49,147 nt of DNA. It comes from Micromonospora cabrerizensis. Lineage in GTDB: Bacteria; Actinomycetota; Actinomycetes; Mycobacteriales; Micromonosporaceae. Every line of letters starts with the position of its first letter. Within the stretch, counting starts at the first letter, position 1. The notes beneath the pieces are model-generated. The model searched no databases. It was not told the origin of the DNA and was given only the letters and a program-made list of their open reading frames with translations. The DNA is taken from the NCBI RefSeq assembly GCF_022230955.1, contig NZ_JAKKFI010000094.1:1-49147 (forward strand). Reading direction: 5' to 3'. Shown piece by piece: positions 7,010 to 13,924 of the stretch. A program made the translations under genes and the position numbers.

Positions 7010-8235
7010 GCGTCCCCGCCCTCCGCGTCGTACGGCAACTCGGCCGCCACCGCGTAACCCCCGTCGGGCAGCGGCCCGGCGGTGAACGTACCGCCCAGCG
7101 AGGTGGCCCGTTCCCTCATGCCGGTCAGCCCGTGCCCGGGGCCGCCGTCGGGGGTCGGTGGGGCGTCGGCCGGGGAGTTCTCGACGCGTACCTCCAGACC
7201 GGAGCGACCCGCGCGGACGGTGACCCGCACCGCGGCGCCGACCGCGTGCCGGGCCGCGTTGGCGAGACCTTCCTGCACGATGCGGTACGCGGCCAGCCCG
7301 ACCGGCGCGGGCACCTGCTCGTCGTCCACCGGCCCGGCGTCCAGGGTCACCGGCAGCCCGGCCCGGCGTGCCGCGTCCACCATGGCGTCCAGGTCGGCCA
7401 GGTCCGGCTGCGGCGCGGTCTGCGGCCCGGACGACTCGCTGCGCAGCACCCCCAGCAACCGTCGCATGTCGGTCAGCGCGTCGCGGGCCGACGCGGCGAT
7501 GGCGACGAACTCCGCAGCCGCCGGCGCCGGCACGTCCGTCAGCCGGTACGGGGCGGTCTCGGCCTGCACCGCGATCAGCGACATGTGGTGGGCCACCACG
7601 TCGTGCATCTCCCGGGCGATCCGGGTGCGCTCCTCCAGCACCGCGCGGCGCTCCTGCTCCCGCTCGCTCTGCTCGGTCTGCGCGGCCAGCGCGGCCCGGG
7701 ACAGCCGGTTGCGTCGGATCAGGTCACCGACGATCGCCAGCGCGCCCAGCAGCAGCAGGACGGCGACCCGGTTCTCCGGGTCGACCAGGGCGAGCACCGG
7801 CACCGTGCTGATCGCCACCACCCAGACCAGCACCGGCCGGTCGACCCGCGCGACGACCACCGCCAGCACCGCGATCGACCCGAGCGCCAGCGGCGGGGTC
7901 CACGGCCAGGACTGGTCGGCCGGCGCGTTGAACGTGCAGATCAGCAGGGCCAGCACGGTCAGCCGCCAGGCCAGCAGCGGACGCCGGGGCAACGCCAGCA
8001 GCGGCGCCACGGTCATCGCCGCGAACAGCAGCGCGATCGGCGTCGGCAGGCCCCACTCGCTCTCCACCGTCAGCGTGATCAGAAAGAGGCCGAGCGCGGC
8101 GAGCAGGCCCACCGGGGTGGCGTACGGGGCCAGCCGGGGCCAGCGGGCCAGCAGCGGCCGTTCGGCCGGGGCGTCCGGGCCCAGCAGGGTCTGCCGCAGC
8201 GCCCGCAGGGCCACGGCGATCGGTTGCCGGTTCAC
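7006..8235 (-). CDS. NarL-type sensor histidine kinase
   Basis: About 409 residues. The N-terminus has five or six transmembrane helices with almost no extracellular domain, so the signal is probably sensed in the membrane. It is followed by a HisKA_3 dimerisation segment (RIAREMHDVVAHHMSLIAVQ, phospho-His near residue 211) and an HATPase_c domain with the N box GLANAARHA and G box GHGLTGMRERA. Two adjacent GTG codons (8238, 8235) can start it. A TAGCCT -10-like hexamer at 8243-8248 sits seven bases before the second, which would give a leaderless mRNA. It phosphorylates the adjacent NarL-type regulator. The stimulus is unknown. Confidence 0.92.
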   Translation of the reverse strand: MNRQPIAVALRALRQTLLGPDAPAERPLLARWPRLAPYATPVGLLAALGLFLITLTVESEWGLPTPIALLFAAMTVAPLLALPRRPLLAWRLTVLALLICTFNAPADQSWPWTPPLALGSIAVLAVVVARVDRPVLVWVVAISTVPVLALVDPENRVAVLLLLGALAIVGDLIRRNRLSRAALAAQTEQSEREQERRAVLEERTRIAREMHDVVAHHMSLIAVQAETAPYRLTDVPAPAAAEFVAIAASARDALTDMRRLLGVLRSESSGPQTAPQPDLADLDAMVDAARRAGLPVTLDAGPVDDEQVPAPVGLAAYRIVQEGLANAARHAVGAAVRVTVRAGRSGLEVRVENSPADAPPTPDGGPGHGLTGMRERATSLGGTFTAGPLPDGGYAVAAELPYDAEGGDA

Positions 8236-8320
8236 CACCGGAAGGCTACGGTTGCGCCGCCTCCAGGGCGTGCCACCAGGGGTTGATCCCGGTGTCGTAC
8301 CCCAGTGTGACGCGACTCCC

Positions 8321-8352
8321 GTTAGCGCTTACCTGCCGGTAACGCCTAGGCT
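8321..8352 (+). promoter_or_regulatory. fabG promoter region with two small palindromes
   Basis: GTTAGCGCTTAC (8321-8332) is a near-palindrome matching the GTTAGCGCTAAC type of half-symmetry used by LacI-family repressors. TTACC-TGCC-GGTAA (8329-8342) is an exact 5-bp inverted repeat. A -10-like TAGGCT follows at 8347-8352, about 38 bases before the fabG start. The arrangement suggests a regulated promoter for the fatty-acid synthesis operon; the regulator is not identifiable. Confidence 0.45.
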
Positions 8353-8389
8353 CCGACGCGTCCGTGCTGACCATTCGCAAGGGGGAACA

Positions 8390-9094
8390 GTGGCCCGTAC
8401 CGTGCTGGTGACCGGGGGCAACCGGGGAATCGGCCTGGCCATCGCGCAGGCCTTCGCCAAGCAGGGCGACCGGGTGGCGGTCACCCACCGCAGCGGTGAG
8501 GCCCCCGACGGGCTGTTCGGCGTACGCGCCGACGTCACCGACGCCGCCTCGATCGACGCCGCGTTCACCGCCGTCGAAGCCGAGCTGGGCCCGGTCGAGG
8601 TGCTGGTCGCCAACGCCGGCATGACCGCCGACACGCTGCTGCTGCGGATGACCGAGGAGCAGTTCACCGATGTGGTGGACACCAATCTCACCGGTGCGTT
8701 CCGGGTCGCCAAGCGGGCCTCCGGCAAGATGCTCCGCGCCAAGTGGGGCCGCATGATCTTCATCTCCTCGGTGGTCGGCCTCGCCGGCGGCGCCGGGCAG
8801 GTCAACTACGCCGCCAGCAAGGCCGGTCTGGTCGGCGTGGCCCGCTCGATCACCCGGGAGCTGGGCAGCCGCAACATCACCGCGAACGTGGTGGCACCCG
8901 GCTTCATCGACACCGACATGACCGCCGGCCTGTCCGAGGACCGCAAGGCGGAGATCCGCAAGTCGATCCCGGCCGGCCGGATGGCCAGCCCGGACGAGGT
9001 CGCCGGGGTGGTCACCTGGCTGGCCTCCGACAGCGCCGGGTACGTCTCCGGCGCCGTGATCCCGGTCGACGGCGGCCTCGGCATGGGCCACTGA
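8390..9094 (+). CDS. fabG: 3-oxoacyl-ACP reductase FabG
   Basis: A 234-residue short-chain dehydrogenase that performs the NADPH-dependent reduction of beta-ketoacyl-ACP in type II fatty acid synthesis. The nucleotide-binding motif TGGNRGIG is at residues 8-15, NAG at 75-77, and the catalytic Ser127, Tyr140 and Lys144 are present (FISSVVG, YAASK). The C-terminus ends in the typical GAVIPVDGGLGMGH. The GTG start at 8390 follows a GGGGGA ribosome-binding site. The next gene is inhA, then ferrochelatase; this matches the fabG1-inhA-hemZ order of mycobacteria, so MabA-like function is likely. Confidence 0.95.
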   Translation: MARTVLVTGGNRGIGLAIAQAFAKQGDRVAVTHRSGEAPDGLFGVRADVTDAASIDAAFTAVEAELGPVEVLVANAGMTADTLLLRMTEEQFTDVVDTNLTGAFRVAKRASGKMLRAKWGRMIFISSVVGLAGGAGQVNYAASKAGLVGVARSITRELGSRNITANVVAPGFIDTDMTAGLSEDRKAEIRKSIPAGRMASPDEVAGVVTWLASDSAGYVSGAVIPVDGGLGMGH

Positions 9095-9121
9095 CCCTTT
9101 TGACTACGGAGGAAATCTGCG

Positions 9122-9889
9122 ATGTCCGGACTGCTCGCCGGTAAGCGGCTGCTCGTCACCGGTGTCATCACCGACGCCTCGATCGCCTTCTCGGTGGCGA
9201 AGCTCGCCCAGGAGAACGGCGCGCAGGTCGTGCTCACCGGCTACGGCCGGCTCTCCCTGGTCGAGCGGATCGCCAAGCGGCTGCCCGAGCCCGCCCCGGT
9301 CATCGAGGTGGACGTCACCAACACCGAGCACCTGGCCGGTCTCGCCGACCGCGTACGCGAGCACGTCGACGGCCTCGACGGTGTGGTGCACTCGATCGGT
9401 TTCGCCCCGCAGAGCTGCCTCGGCGGTGGCTTCCTCGACGCTCCGTGGGAGGACGTGGCGACCGCCCTGCACGTCTCCACCTTCTCGTACAAGTCGCTGG
9501 CCATGGCCGCGCTGCCGCTCATGTCGCCCGGTGGCGCGGTGGTCGGCCTGACCTTCGACGCCACGAAGGCGTGGCCGGTCTACGACTGGATGGGCGTGGC
9601 CAAGGCCGGCCTGGAGTCCGCGTCGCGCTACCTGGCGCTGCACCTGGGCAAGCAGGGCATCCGGAGCAACCTGGTCGCCGCCGGGCCGCTGCGGACCATC
9701 GCGGCCAAGTCGATCCCCGGCTTCGACCAGTTCGAGGACGCCTGGGCCGAGCGGGCCCCGCTGGGCTGGAGCCTCACCGACCAGGAGCCCGCCGCCAAGG
9801 CCTGCCTGGCGCTGCTCTCCGACTGGTTCCCGGCCACCACCGGCGAGATCGTCCACGTCGACGGCGGCTACCACGCCATCGGCTCCTGA
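9122..9889 (+). CDS. inhA: Enoyl-ACP reductase FabI/InhA
   Basis: A 255-residue NADH-dependent enoyl-ACP reductase of the InhA/FabI type, catalysing the last reduction of each fatty-acid elongation cycle. The segment HSIGF (His90-Ser91) matches the cofactor loop where InhA carries Ser94. GLTFDATKAWPVYDWMGVAK contains the catalytic Tyr154 and Lys161. The C-terminus has GEIVHVDGGYH. A strong GGAGG ribosome-binding site lies at 9108-9112, 27 bases after the fabG stop, so it is the second gene of the operon. This is the family targeted by isoniazid and triclosan; sensitivity cannot be judged from sequence alone. Confidence 0.95.
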   Translation: MSGLLAGKRLLVTGVITDASIAFSVAKLAQENGAQVVLTGYGRLSLVERIAKRLPEPAPVIEVDVTNTEHLAGLADRVREHVDGLDGVVHSIGFAPQSCLGGGFLDAPWEDVATALHVSTFSYKSLAMAALPLMSPGGAVVGLTFDATKAWPVYDWMGVAKAGLESASRYLALHLGKQGIRSNLVAAGPLRTIAAKSIPGFDQFEDAWAERAPLGWSLTDQEPAAKACLALLSDWFPATTGEIVHVDGGYHAIGS

Positions 9890-9989
9890 CGCTGCGCCCT
9901 GACGCTCCCTGGTCGCCGTTCGCGTGATCTGCGCGGCCGGACCAGGGGGCGTCGCCGGGCGGTCACGGCCGAGGGGCGAGAATGACCCC

Positions 9990-11018
9990 ATGTCGTACGA
10001 CGCGGTGGTGCTGGTGTCCTTCGGTGGGCCGGAGCGGCCCGAGGACGTGATGCCGTTCCTGCAGAACGTGACCCGTGGCCGAGGCGTGCCGCCCGAGCGG
10101 CTGGCCGAGGTCGCCGAGCACTACCAGCACTTCGGTGGGGTGTCCCCGATCAACCAGCAGAACCGTGAGCTGTTGGCCGCCGTCCGCGCCGACTTCGCCG
10201 CGCACGGTCTGGACCTGCCCGTCTACTGGGGCAACCGCAACTGGGACCCGATGCTCACCGACACCGTGACCCAGATGCGCGACGACGGGATCACCCGGGC
10301 GCTGGCCTTCGTCACCAGCGCGTACGGCGGCTACTCGTCCTGCCGGCAGTACCAGGAGGACATCGCCGCCGCCCGGGCCGCCGTCGGCGCGGACGCGCCG
10401 GTGATCGAGAAGCTGCGTCAGTTCTGGGACCACCCCGGCTTCGTCGAGCCGCACACCGACGCGGTCCGGGCGGCCCTGGGCCAGCTCGACCAGGCGTTGC
10501 GGGACACCACCCGGTTGGTCTTCACCGCACACTCCATCCCCACCTCGATGGCGGCCAACGCCGGCCCGCACGGCGGCCGGTACGAGGCGCAGTTGCACGA
10601 GACGGCCCGGCTGGTGGCCGCTGCCGCCGCCCCCGACCTGGAGTACGACCTGGTCTGGCAGAGCCGCTCCGGCCCTCCGCAGATGCCGTGGCTGGAACCG
10701 GACATCAACGACCACCTGGCCACCCTCGCCGAGAGCGGCACCACCGGCGTGGTGGTCAGCCCGATCGGGTTCGTCTCCGATCACCTGGAGGTCGTGTGGG
10801 ACCTGGACACCGAGGCCCTGGAGACGGCCAAGCAGCTCGGCCTGGACTTCGTCCGGGCCGACACCCCCGGCACCGACCCGCGCTTCGTGACCATGGTGCG
10901 TGAGCTGGTCACCGAGCGGACCGACCCGGACGGTGCGCAGCTGCGCCGCCGCCTGGGTGAGCTGCCCATGTGGGACACCTGCGCCACCGTCTGTTGCGTG
11001 CCGACCCGTCGCCCCTGA
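9990..11018 (+). CDS. cpfC: Ferrochelatase (coproporphyrin-type, probably [2Fe-2S])
   Basis: A 342-residue ferrochelatase that inserts Fe(II) into a porphyrin; in actinobacteria the substrate is coproporphyrin III. The catalytic His is in FTAHSIPTS and the metal-binding Glu in GFVSDHLEVVWDLD. Cys118 (YGGYSSCRQY) and a C-terminal cluster Cys331, Cys335, Cys336 (DTCATVCC) are candidate ligands for the [2Fe-2S] cluster known in mycobacterial and other actinobacterial enzymes. I take the ATG at 9990 because the family starts immediately before the first strand (SYDAVVLVSFGGP); the open frame continues upstream without homology. It is third in the fabG-inhA-ferrochelatase order. Confidence 0.93.
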   Translation: MSYDAVVLVSFGGPERPEDVMPFLQNVTRGRGVPPERLAEVAEHYQHFGGVSPINQQNRELLAAVRADFAAHGLDLPVYWGNRNWDPMLTDTVTQMRDDGITRALAFVTSAYGGYSSCRQYQEDIAAARAAVGADAPVIEKLRQFWDHPGFVEPHTDAVRAALGQLDQALRDTTRLVFTAHSIPTSMAANAGPHGGRYEAQLHETARLVAAAAAPDLEYDLVWQSRSGPPQMPWLEPDINDHLATLAESGTTGVVVSPIGFVSDHLEVVWDLDTEALETAKQLGLDFVRADTPGTDPRFVTMVRELVTERTDPDGAQLRRRLGELPMWDTCATVCCVPTRRP

Positions 11019-11030
11019 CCTCTGAGGATC

Positions 11031-11813
11031 ATGATGCATGACCGCAAGCCCGTGCAGAGCTGGCTGACCGACATGGACGGCGTGCTGGTGCACGAGGGCC
11101 AGCCGGTGCCCGGCGCGCCGGAGTTCATCAACCGGCTGCGCTCCTCCGGCAAGCCGTTCCTGGTGTTGACCAACAACTCGATCTACACCCCGCGTGACCT
11201 GACGGCCCGCCTGAGCCGGATGGGGCTGGACGTACCGGAGGAGTCGATCTGGTCGTCGGCGCTGGCCACCGGCCAGTTCCTCGCCGACCAGCGGCCGGGC
11301 GGCACCGCGTACGTCATCGGTGAGGCCGGGCTGACCACGGCGCTGCACGCGGTCGGCTACGTGCTCACCGACTTCGCCCCGGACTACGTGGTGCTCGGCG
11401 AGACCCGTACCTACAGCTTCGAGGCGATCACGAAGGCCGTCCGACTGATCAACGACGGCGCCCGGTTCATCTGCACCAACCCCGACGTGACCGGCCCGTC
11501 CGTCGAGGGTGCCCTGCCCGCCGCCGGTTCGGTCGCCGCCATGATCTCCAAGGCGACGGGGGTCGAGCCGTACTTCGTCGGCAAGCCGAACCCGATGATG
11601 ATGCGCTCGGCGCTCAACACGATCAACGCACACTCGGAGAGCACCGCGATGATCGGCGACCGGATGGACACCGACATCCTGTGCGGCCTGGAGGCCGGGC
11701 TGGAGACCATCCTGGTGCTCACCGGGATCAGCAGCCGCACCGAGGCCGAGCGTTACCCGTACCGCCCGTCCCGGATCATCAACTCGGTCGCGGACCTGCT
11801 CGACGAGGTCTGA
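11031..11813 (+). CDS. HAD-IIA (NagD-like) phosphatase
   Basis: A 260-residue HAD-superfamily subclass IIA hydrolase resembling NagD. Motif I is WLTDMDGVL (nucleophile Asp, DxD), motif II VLTNNS, motif III GKPNPMMM and motif IV MIGDRMDTDI; all are intact. Such enzymes remove phosphate from small metabolites such as nucleotides or sugar phosphates; the true substrate is not predictable. The start is one of two tandem ATGs (11031 or 11034) after GAGG. The gene begins 12 bases after the ferrochelatase stop, so it is probably co-transcribed, and it ends just before a long hairpin element. Confidence 0.9.
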   Translation: MMHDRKPVQSWLTDMDGVLVHEGQPVPGAPEFINRLRSSGKPFLVLTNNSIYTPRDLTARLSRMGLDVPEESIWSSALATGQFLADQRPGGTAYVIGEAGLTTALHAVGYVLTDFAPDYVVLGETRTYSFEAITKAVRLINDGARFICTNPDVTGPSVEGALPAAGSVAAMISKATGVEPYFVGKPNPMMMRSALNTINAHSESTAMIGDRMDTDILCGLEAGLETILVLTGISSRTEAERYPYRPSRIINSVADLLDEV

Positions 11814-11839
11814 CCAATCCCGGTCGTCGCGCGGCGGCC

Positions 11840-11917
11840 AAGATCCGCGCAACTTCCGTGTTGTTGCTGCCTCAAGTCGGCCGGAGACAGCAACAACAGG
11901 GAAACTGCGCGGATCTT
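11840..11917. repeat. 78-nt inverted-repeat element, copy A
   Basis: Two 34-base arms (11840-11873 and 11884-11917) flank a 10-base loop. The outer ends are AAGATCCGCGCA and its complement, the inner part contains GTTGTTGCTG, and there are four mismatches in the stem. It lies between the convergent HAD-phosphatase and the hypothetical gene, where it could act as a bidirectional terminator. The same element, with identical arm and loop lengths, is at 49007-49084. Confidence 0.9.
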
Positions 11918-11974
11918 GCGCGCGGCGTGGCGGCGGGCGGCGCGGCGTGGCGGCGGGCGGGCACGCCCGTCTGG

Positions 11975-12790
11975 TCAGGGGCGCAGGGGAGCGTTGCAGG
12001 CGGCCACCAATGCCTGCCGGCAGGCATTGGTGAGAGGACGAAGTGCCGCGTCCCGTTGCTGCGCCTCGTAGTTGTTGATCGCCCCACCCGGCGCGGCGTG
12101 CCCGGCCAGCGCGAGCACCCGGTCGAGCACCGCGGCCCGGGCGAAGAGGCGGCGGGCCCGCGGGTCGAAGCCCGGGGGCAGGTCGGTGGTGCCGTCGGGC
12201 CGGCGCAGCGCGGCCAGCGCACCGGCCAGCTCGGGCCGCCACTGGGCCACGTCGAGGCGGGTCAGCGCGGCGGTCGTCTCGGCCAGCGCGGCGGCCAGCT
12301 CGGCCTCCGCCTCGGCGGCGCCGGGCAACGAGAGTGATGCGGCGGGCGCGTTGGCCGGCAGCGGGTAGACCCGCCACAGCACCGTCTCGAAGCAGTCCCC
12401 GGAGCCGGAGGTGTGCGAGCGGACCTCCGGGATCAACCCGAGCCCACCAGCCACCACCGCCTCACCCGTGACCAGCGCCGCGCCGGCGAAGTCACCGGGG
12501 CCGGGCAGCCCCCGGGGGTCGCCCGGCGCGGGCAGCACCAAACGGATCTCGTCCGGGGAGAGCTTGGCCAGGGTGGGCAGCGCGGCACCCAGCGGGACGT
12601 CGGTCCAGGTGCCCGGGGCATCCGCGACGAGATGTTCCTCGTCGCCGGCGATGGCGTCGGCGACCTCGTCGTACGGCACCAACCCAGCGCGCCACGCGCG
12701 CACCCAGGCAACGAACCGGCTCGACCGGCGCGGCGCGAGTGTGGCCGCGCCCGTTGCTGGGGTGGACATGCCGAAAGGGTACGTGGTCAC
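11975..12790 (-). CDS. Conserved hypothetical protein
   Basis: About 271 residues if started at the GTG at 12790, or 264 from the ATG at 12767-12769 (MSTPATGAATLAPRRSS); neither has a strong ribosome-binding site, and the second fits the basic SSRFVAWVRAWRAG opening better. The middle (GDPRGLPGPGDFAGAALVTGEAVVAGGLGLIPEV) is strongly conserved-looking and may form a beta-rich domain. The C-terminal half is helical and Ala-rich, with NNYEAQQRDAALRPL near the end. I recognise no family with a known activity; similar proteins occur in Micromonosporaceae and other actinobacteria. The last 20 codons contain an exact 28-base palindrome (12005-12032). Confidence 0.75.
   Translation of the reverse strand: MTTYPFGMSTPATGAATLAPRRSSRFVAWVRAWRAGLVPYDEVADAIAGDEEHLVADAPGTWTDVPLGAALPTLAKLSPDEIRLVLPAPGDPRGLPGPGDFAGAALVTGEAVVAGGLGLIPEVRSHTSGSGDCFETVLWRVYPLPANAPAASLSLPGAAEAEAELAAALAETTAALTRLDVAQWRPELAGALAALRRPDGTTDLPPGFDPRARRLFARAAVLDRVLALAGHAAPGGAINNYEAQQRDAALRPLTNACRQALVAACNAPLRP
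12005..12032. repeat. Perfect 28-base palindrome within a coding region
   Basis: CACCAATGCCTGCC followed directly by its exact complement. It falls in codons for LTNACRQALV, close to the 3' end of the hypothetical gene, 88 bases from the 78-nt hairpin element. A zero-loop perfect palindrome of this length is very unlikely by chance. Confidence 0.9.
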
Positions 12791-12840
12791 GACCGGCCCT
12801 GTCTCGGCTGCCGCTCCGGCCGCCCGGCCTGCCCCGAACT

Positions 12841-12903
12841 ACCCCCTTCGCCCACCCCCACCCCCACCCCGAACCCCCACCCCCGCCCACCCCCACCCCC
12901 TTC
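12841..12903 (+). repeat. C-tract (CCCACCCCCA-like) low-complexity stretch
   Basis: A run of about 60 bases made of CCCCC blocks separated by A, G or TT. The complementary strand is therefore rich in G-tracts and could form G-quadruplexes. It lies in the divergent gap between the hypothetical gene and DUF3097. No gene is seen in it. Confidence 0.8.
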
Positions 12904-12905
12904 CG

Positions 12906-12982
12906 CGTCGATCAAGGAGTCGTGGTGGGCGATTGCTGGCGGTGGGAGCGTTTTGTCAGGCACCACAAGTCCATGATCGACG
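12906..12982. repeat. Imperfect inverted repeat, CGTCGATCA type
   Basis: Arms 12906-12927 and 12961-12982 (22 bases, three mismatches) begin CGTCGATCA and enclose a 33-base loop. The layout resembles the TTGATCATGAAGTTATTG elements at 17883 and 27410, but the arm sequence differs. It occupies the gap upstream of DUF3097. Confidence 0.75.
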
Positions 12983-13069
12983 GGGGCTGGGCGGTGCGGC
13001 GGTCAGGCCTGGCTCGGGCGGTGTGTCGGTGGGGCGGGGGCGGGGGTTCGGGGTTTAGCGTGATCGACC

Positions 13070-13882
13070 ATGGCGGGGCGATACGGCGAGGACGTGTTGG
13101 CGGGGGACTGGCGGCGGCGGAAGGTCACCCCCGAGGTGGACGCCGAGCCGGATCTCGTGGTCGAGGATGCCGACTCCGGGTTCTGCGGGGCGGTGGTGGG
13201 CTTCGAGGCCGGCGCGGTCGTGCTGGAGGACCGGCATGGCCGACGGCGCAACTTCCCGCTGCTGCCGGCGGCGTTCCTGCTCGACGGCCGCCCGGTGACG
13301 CTGCGCCGCCCCACCCGCGCGCCCGTGCCGGCGGCCCGTCGGCGCACCGCGTCCGGTTCGGTGGCGGTGGACAACGTCCGCGCCCAGGTGGCCAAGGCGA
13401 GCCGGATCTGGGTGGAGGGCATCCACGACGCGGCGCTGGTCGAGCGGATCTGGGGCGACGACCTGCGGATCGAGGGTGTCGTCGTGGAGCCGCTGGACGG
13501 CATCGACGCCCTCGACGCCGAGGTATGCGACTTCGGCCCCGGCCCGACCCGGCGACTCGGCGTGCTCGTCGACCACCTCGTGCCGGGCAGCAAGGAGAGC
13601 CGGATCGTGGCCCGGGTGAACTCGCCGTACGTGCTGGTGACCGGTCATCCGTACGTGGATGTCTGGCAGGCGGTCAAACCGTCGGCGTTGGGTATCGCGG
13701 CGTGGCCGGTCGTGCCGCCGGGGCGGCCGTGGAAGGAGGGTGTCTGCGCGGCCCTCGGGGTGGCCGAGCCGGCGGACATGTGGCGGCACATCCTGTCCCG
13801 GGTGAACAGCTTCGCCGACGTGGAGACGCCCCTGATCAACGCCATGGAACGCCTCATCGACTTCGTCACCGAAGCGCCCTGA
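13070..13882 (+). CDS. DUF3097 family protein
   Basis: A 270-residue protein of the actinobacterial DUF3097 family. Characteristic segments are the opening YGEDVLAGDWRRRK, the central SRIWVEGIHDAALVERIWGDDLR, LGVLVDHLVPGSKESRI and the C-terminal MWRHILSRVNSF. The central WVEGIHDAALVE block resembles the acidic core of Toprim-like nucleotidyl folds (EG.....D), but an activity has not been shown to my knowledge. A TAGCGT -10-like hexamer ends nine bases before the ATG, so the mRNA is probably leaderless. It is followed by a hairpin terminator that separates it from the convergent serine hydrolase. Confidence 0.88.
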   Translation: MAGRYGEDVLAGDWRRRKVTPEVDAEPDLVVEDADSGFCGAVVGFEAGAVVLEDRHGRRRNFPLLPAAFLLDGRPVTLRRPTRAPVPAARRRTASGSVAVDNVRAQVAKASRIWVEGIHDAALVERIWGDDLRIEGVVVEPLDGIDALDAEVCDFGPGPTRRLGVLVDHLVPGSKESRIVARVNSPYVLVTGHPYVDVWQAVKPSALGIAAWPVVPPGRPWKEGVCAALGVAEPADMWRHILSRVNSFADVETPLINAMERLIDFVTEAP

Positions 13883-13883
13883 G

Positions 13884-13919
13884 CGCCGGATCCGTCGCCC
13901 CTGACGGTCGGATCCGGGC
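13884..13919. terminator. Bidirectional terminator between DUF3097 and serine hydrolase
   Basis: CCGGATCCG (13886-13894) and CGGATCCGG (13909-13917) form a 9-bp stem with a 14-base loop that can pair further. It is placed in the 42-base gap between two convergent stops. Confidence 0.65.
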
Positions 13920-13924
13920 GTGGG

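Noticed and set aside
9963..12377. An 804-codon minus-strand frame opposite ferrochelatase and the HAD phosphatase
   Set aside because: Antisense shadow with no domain and atypical amino-acid composition.
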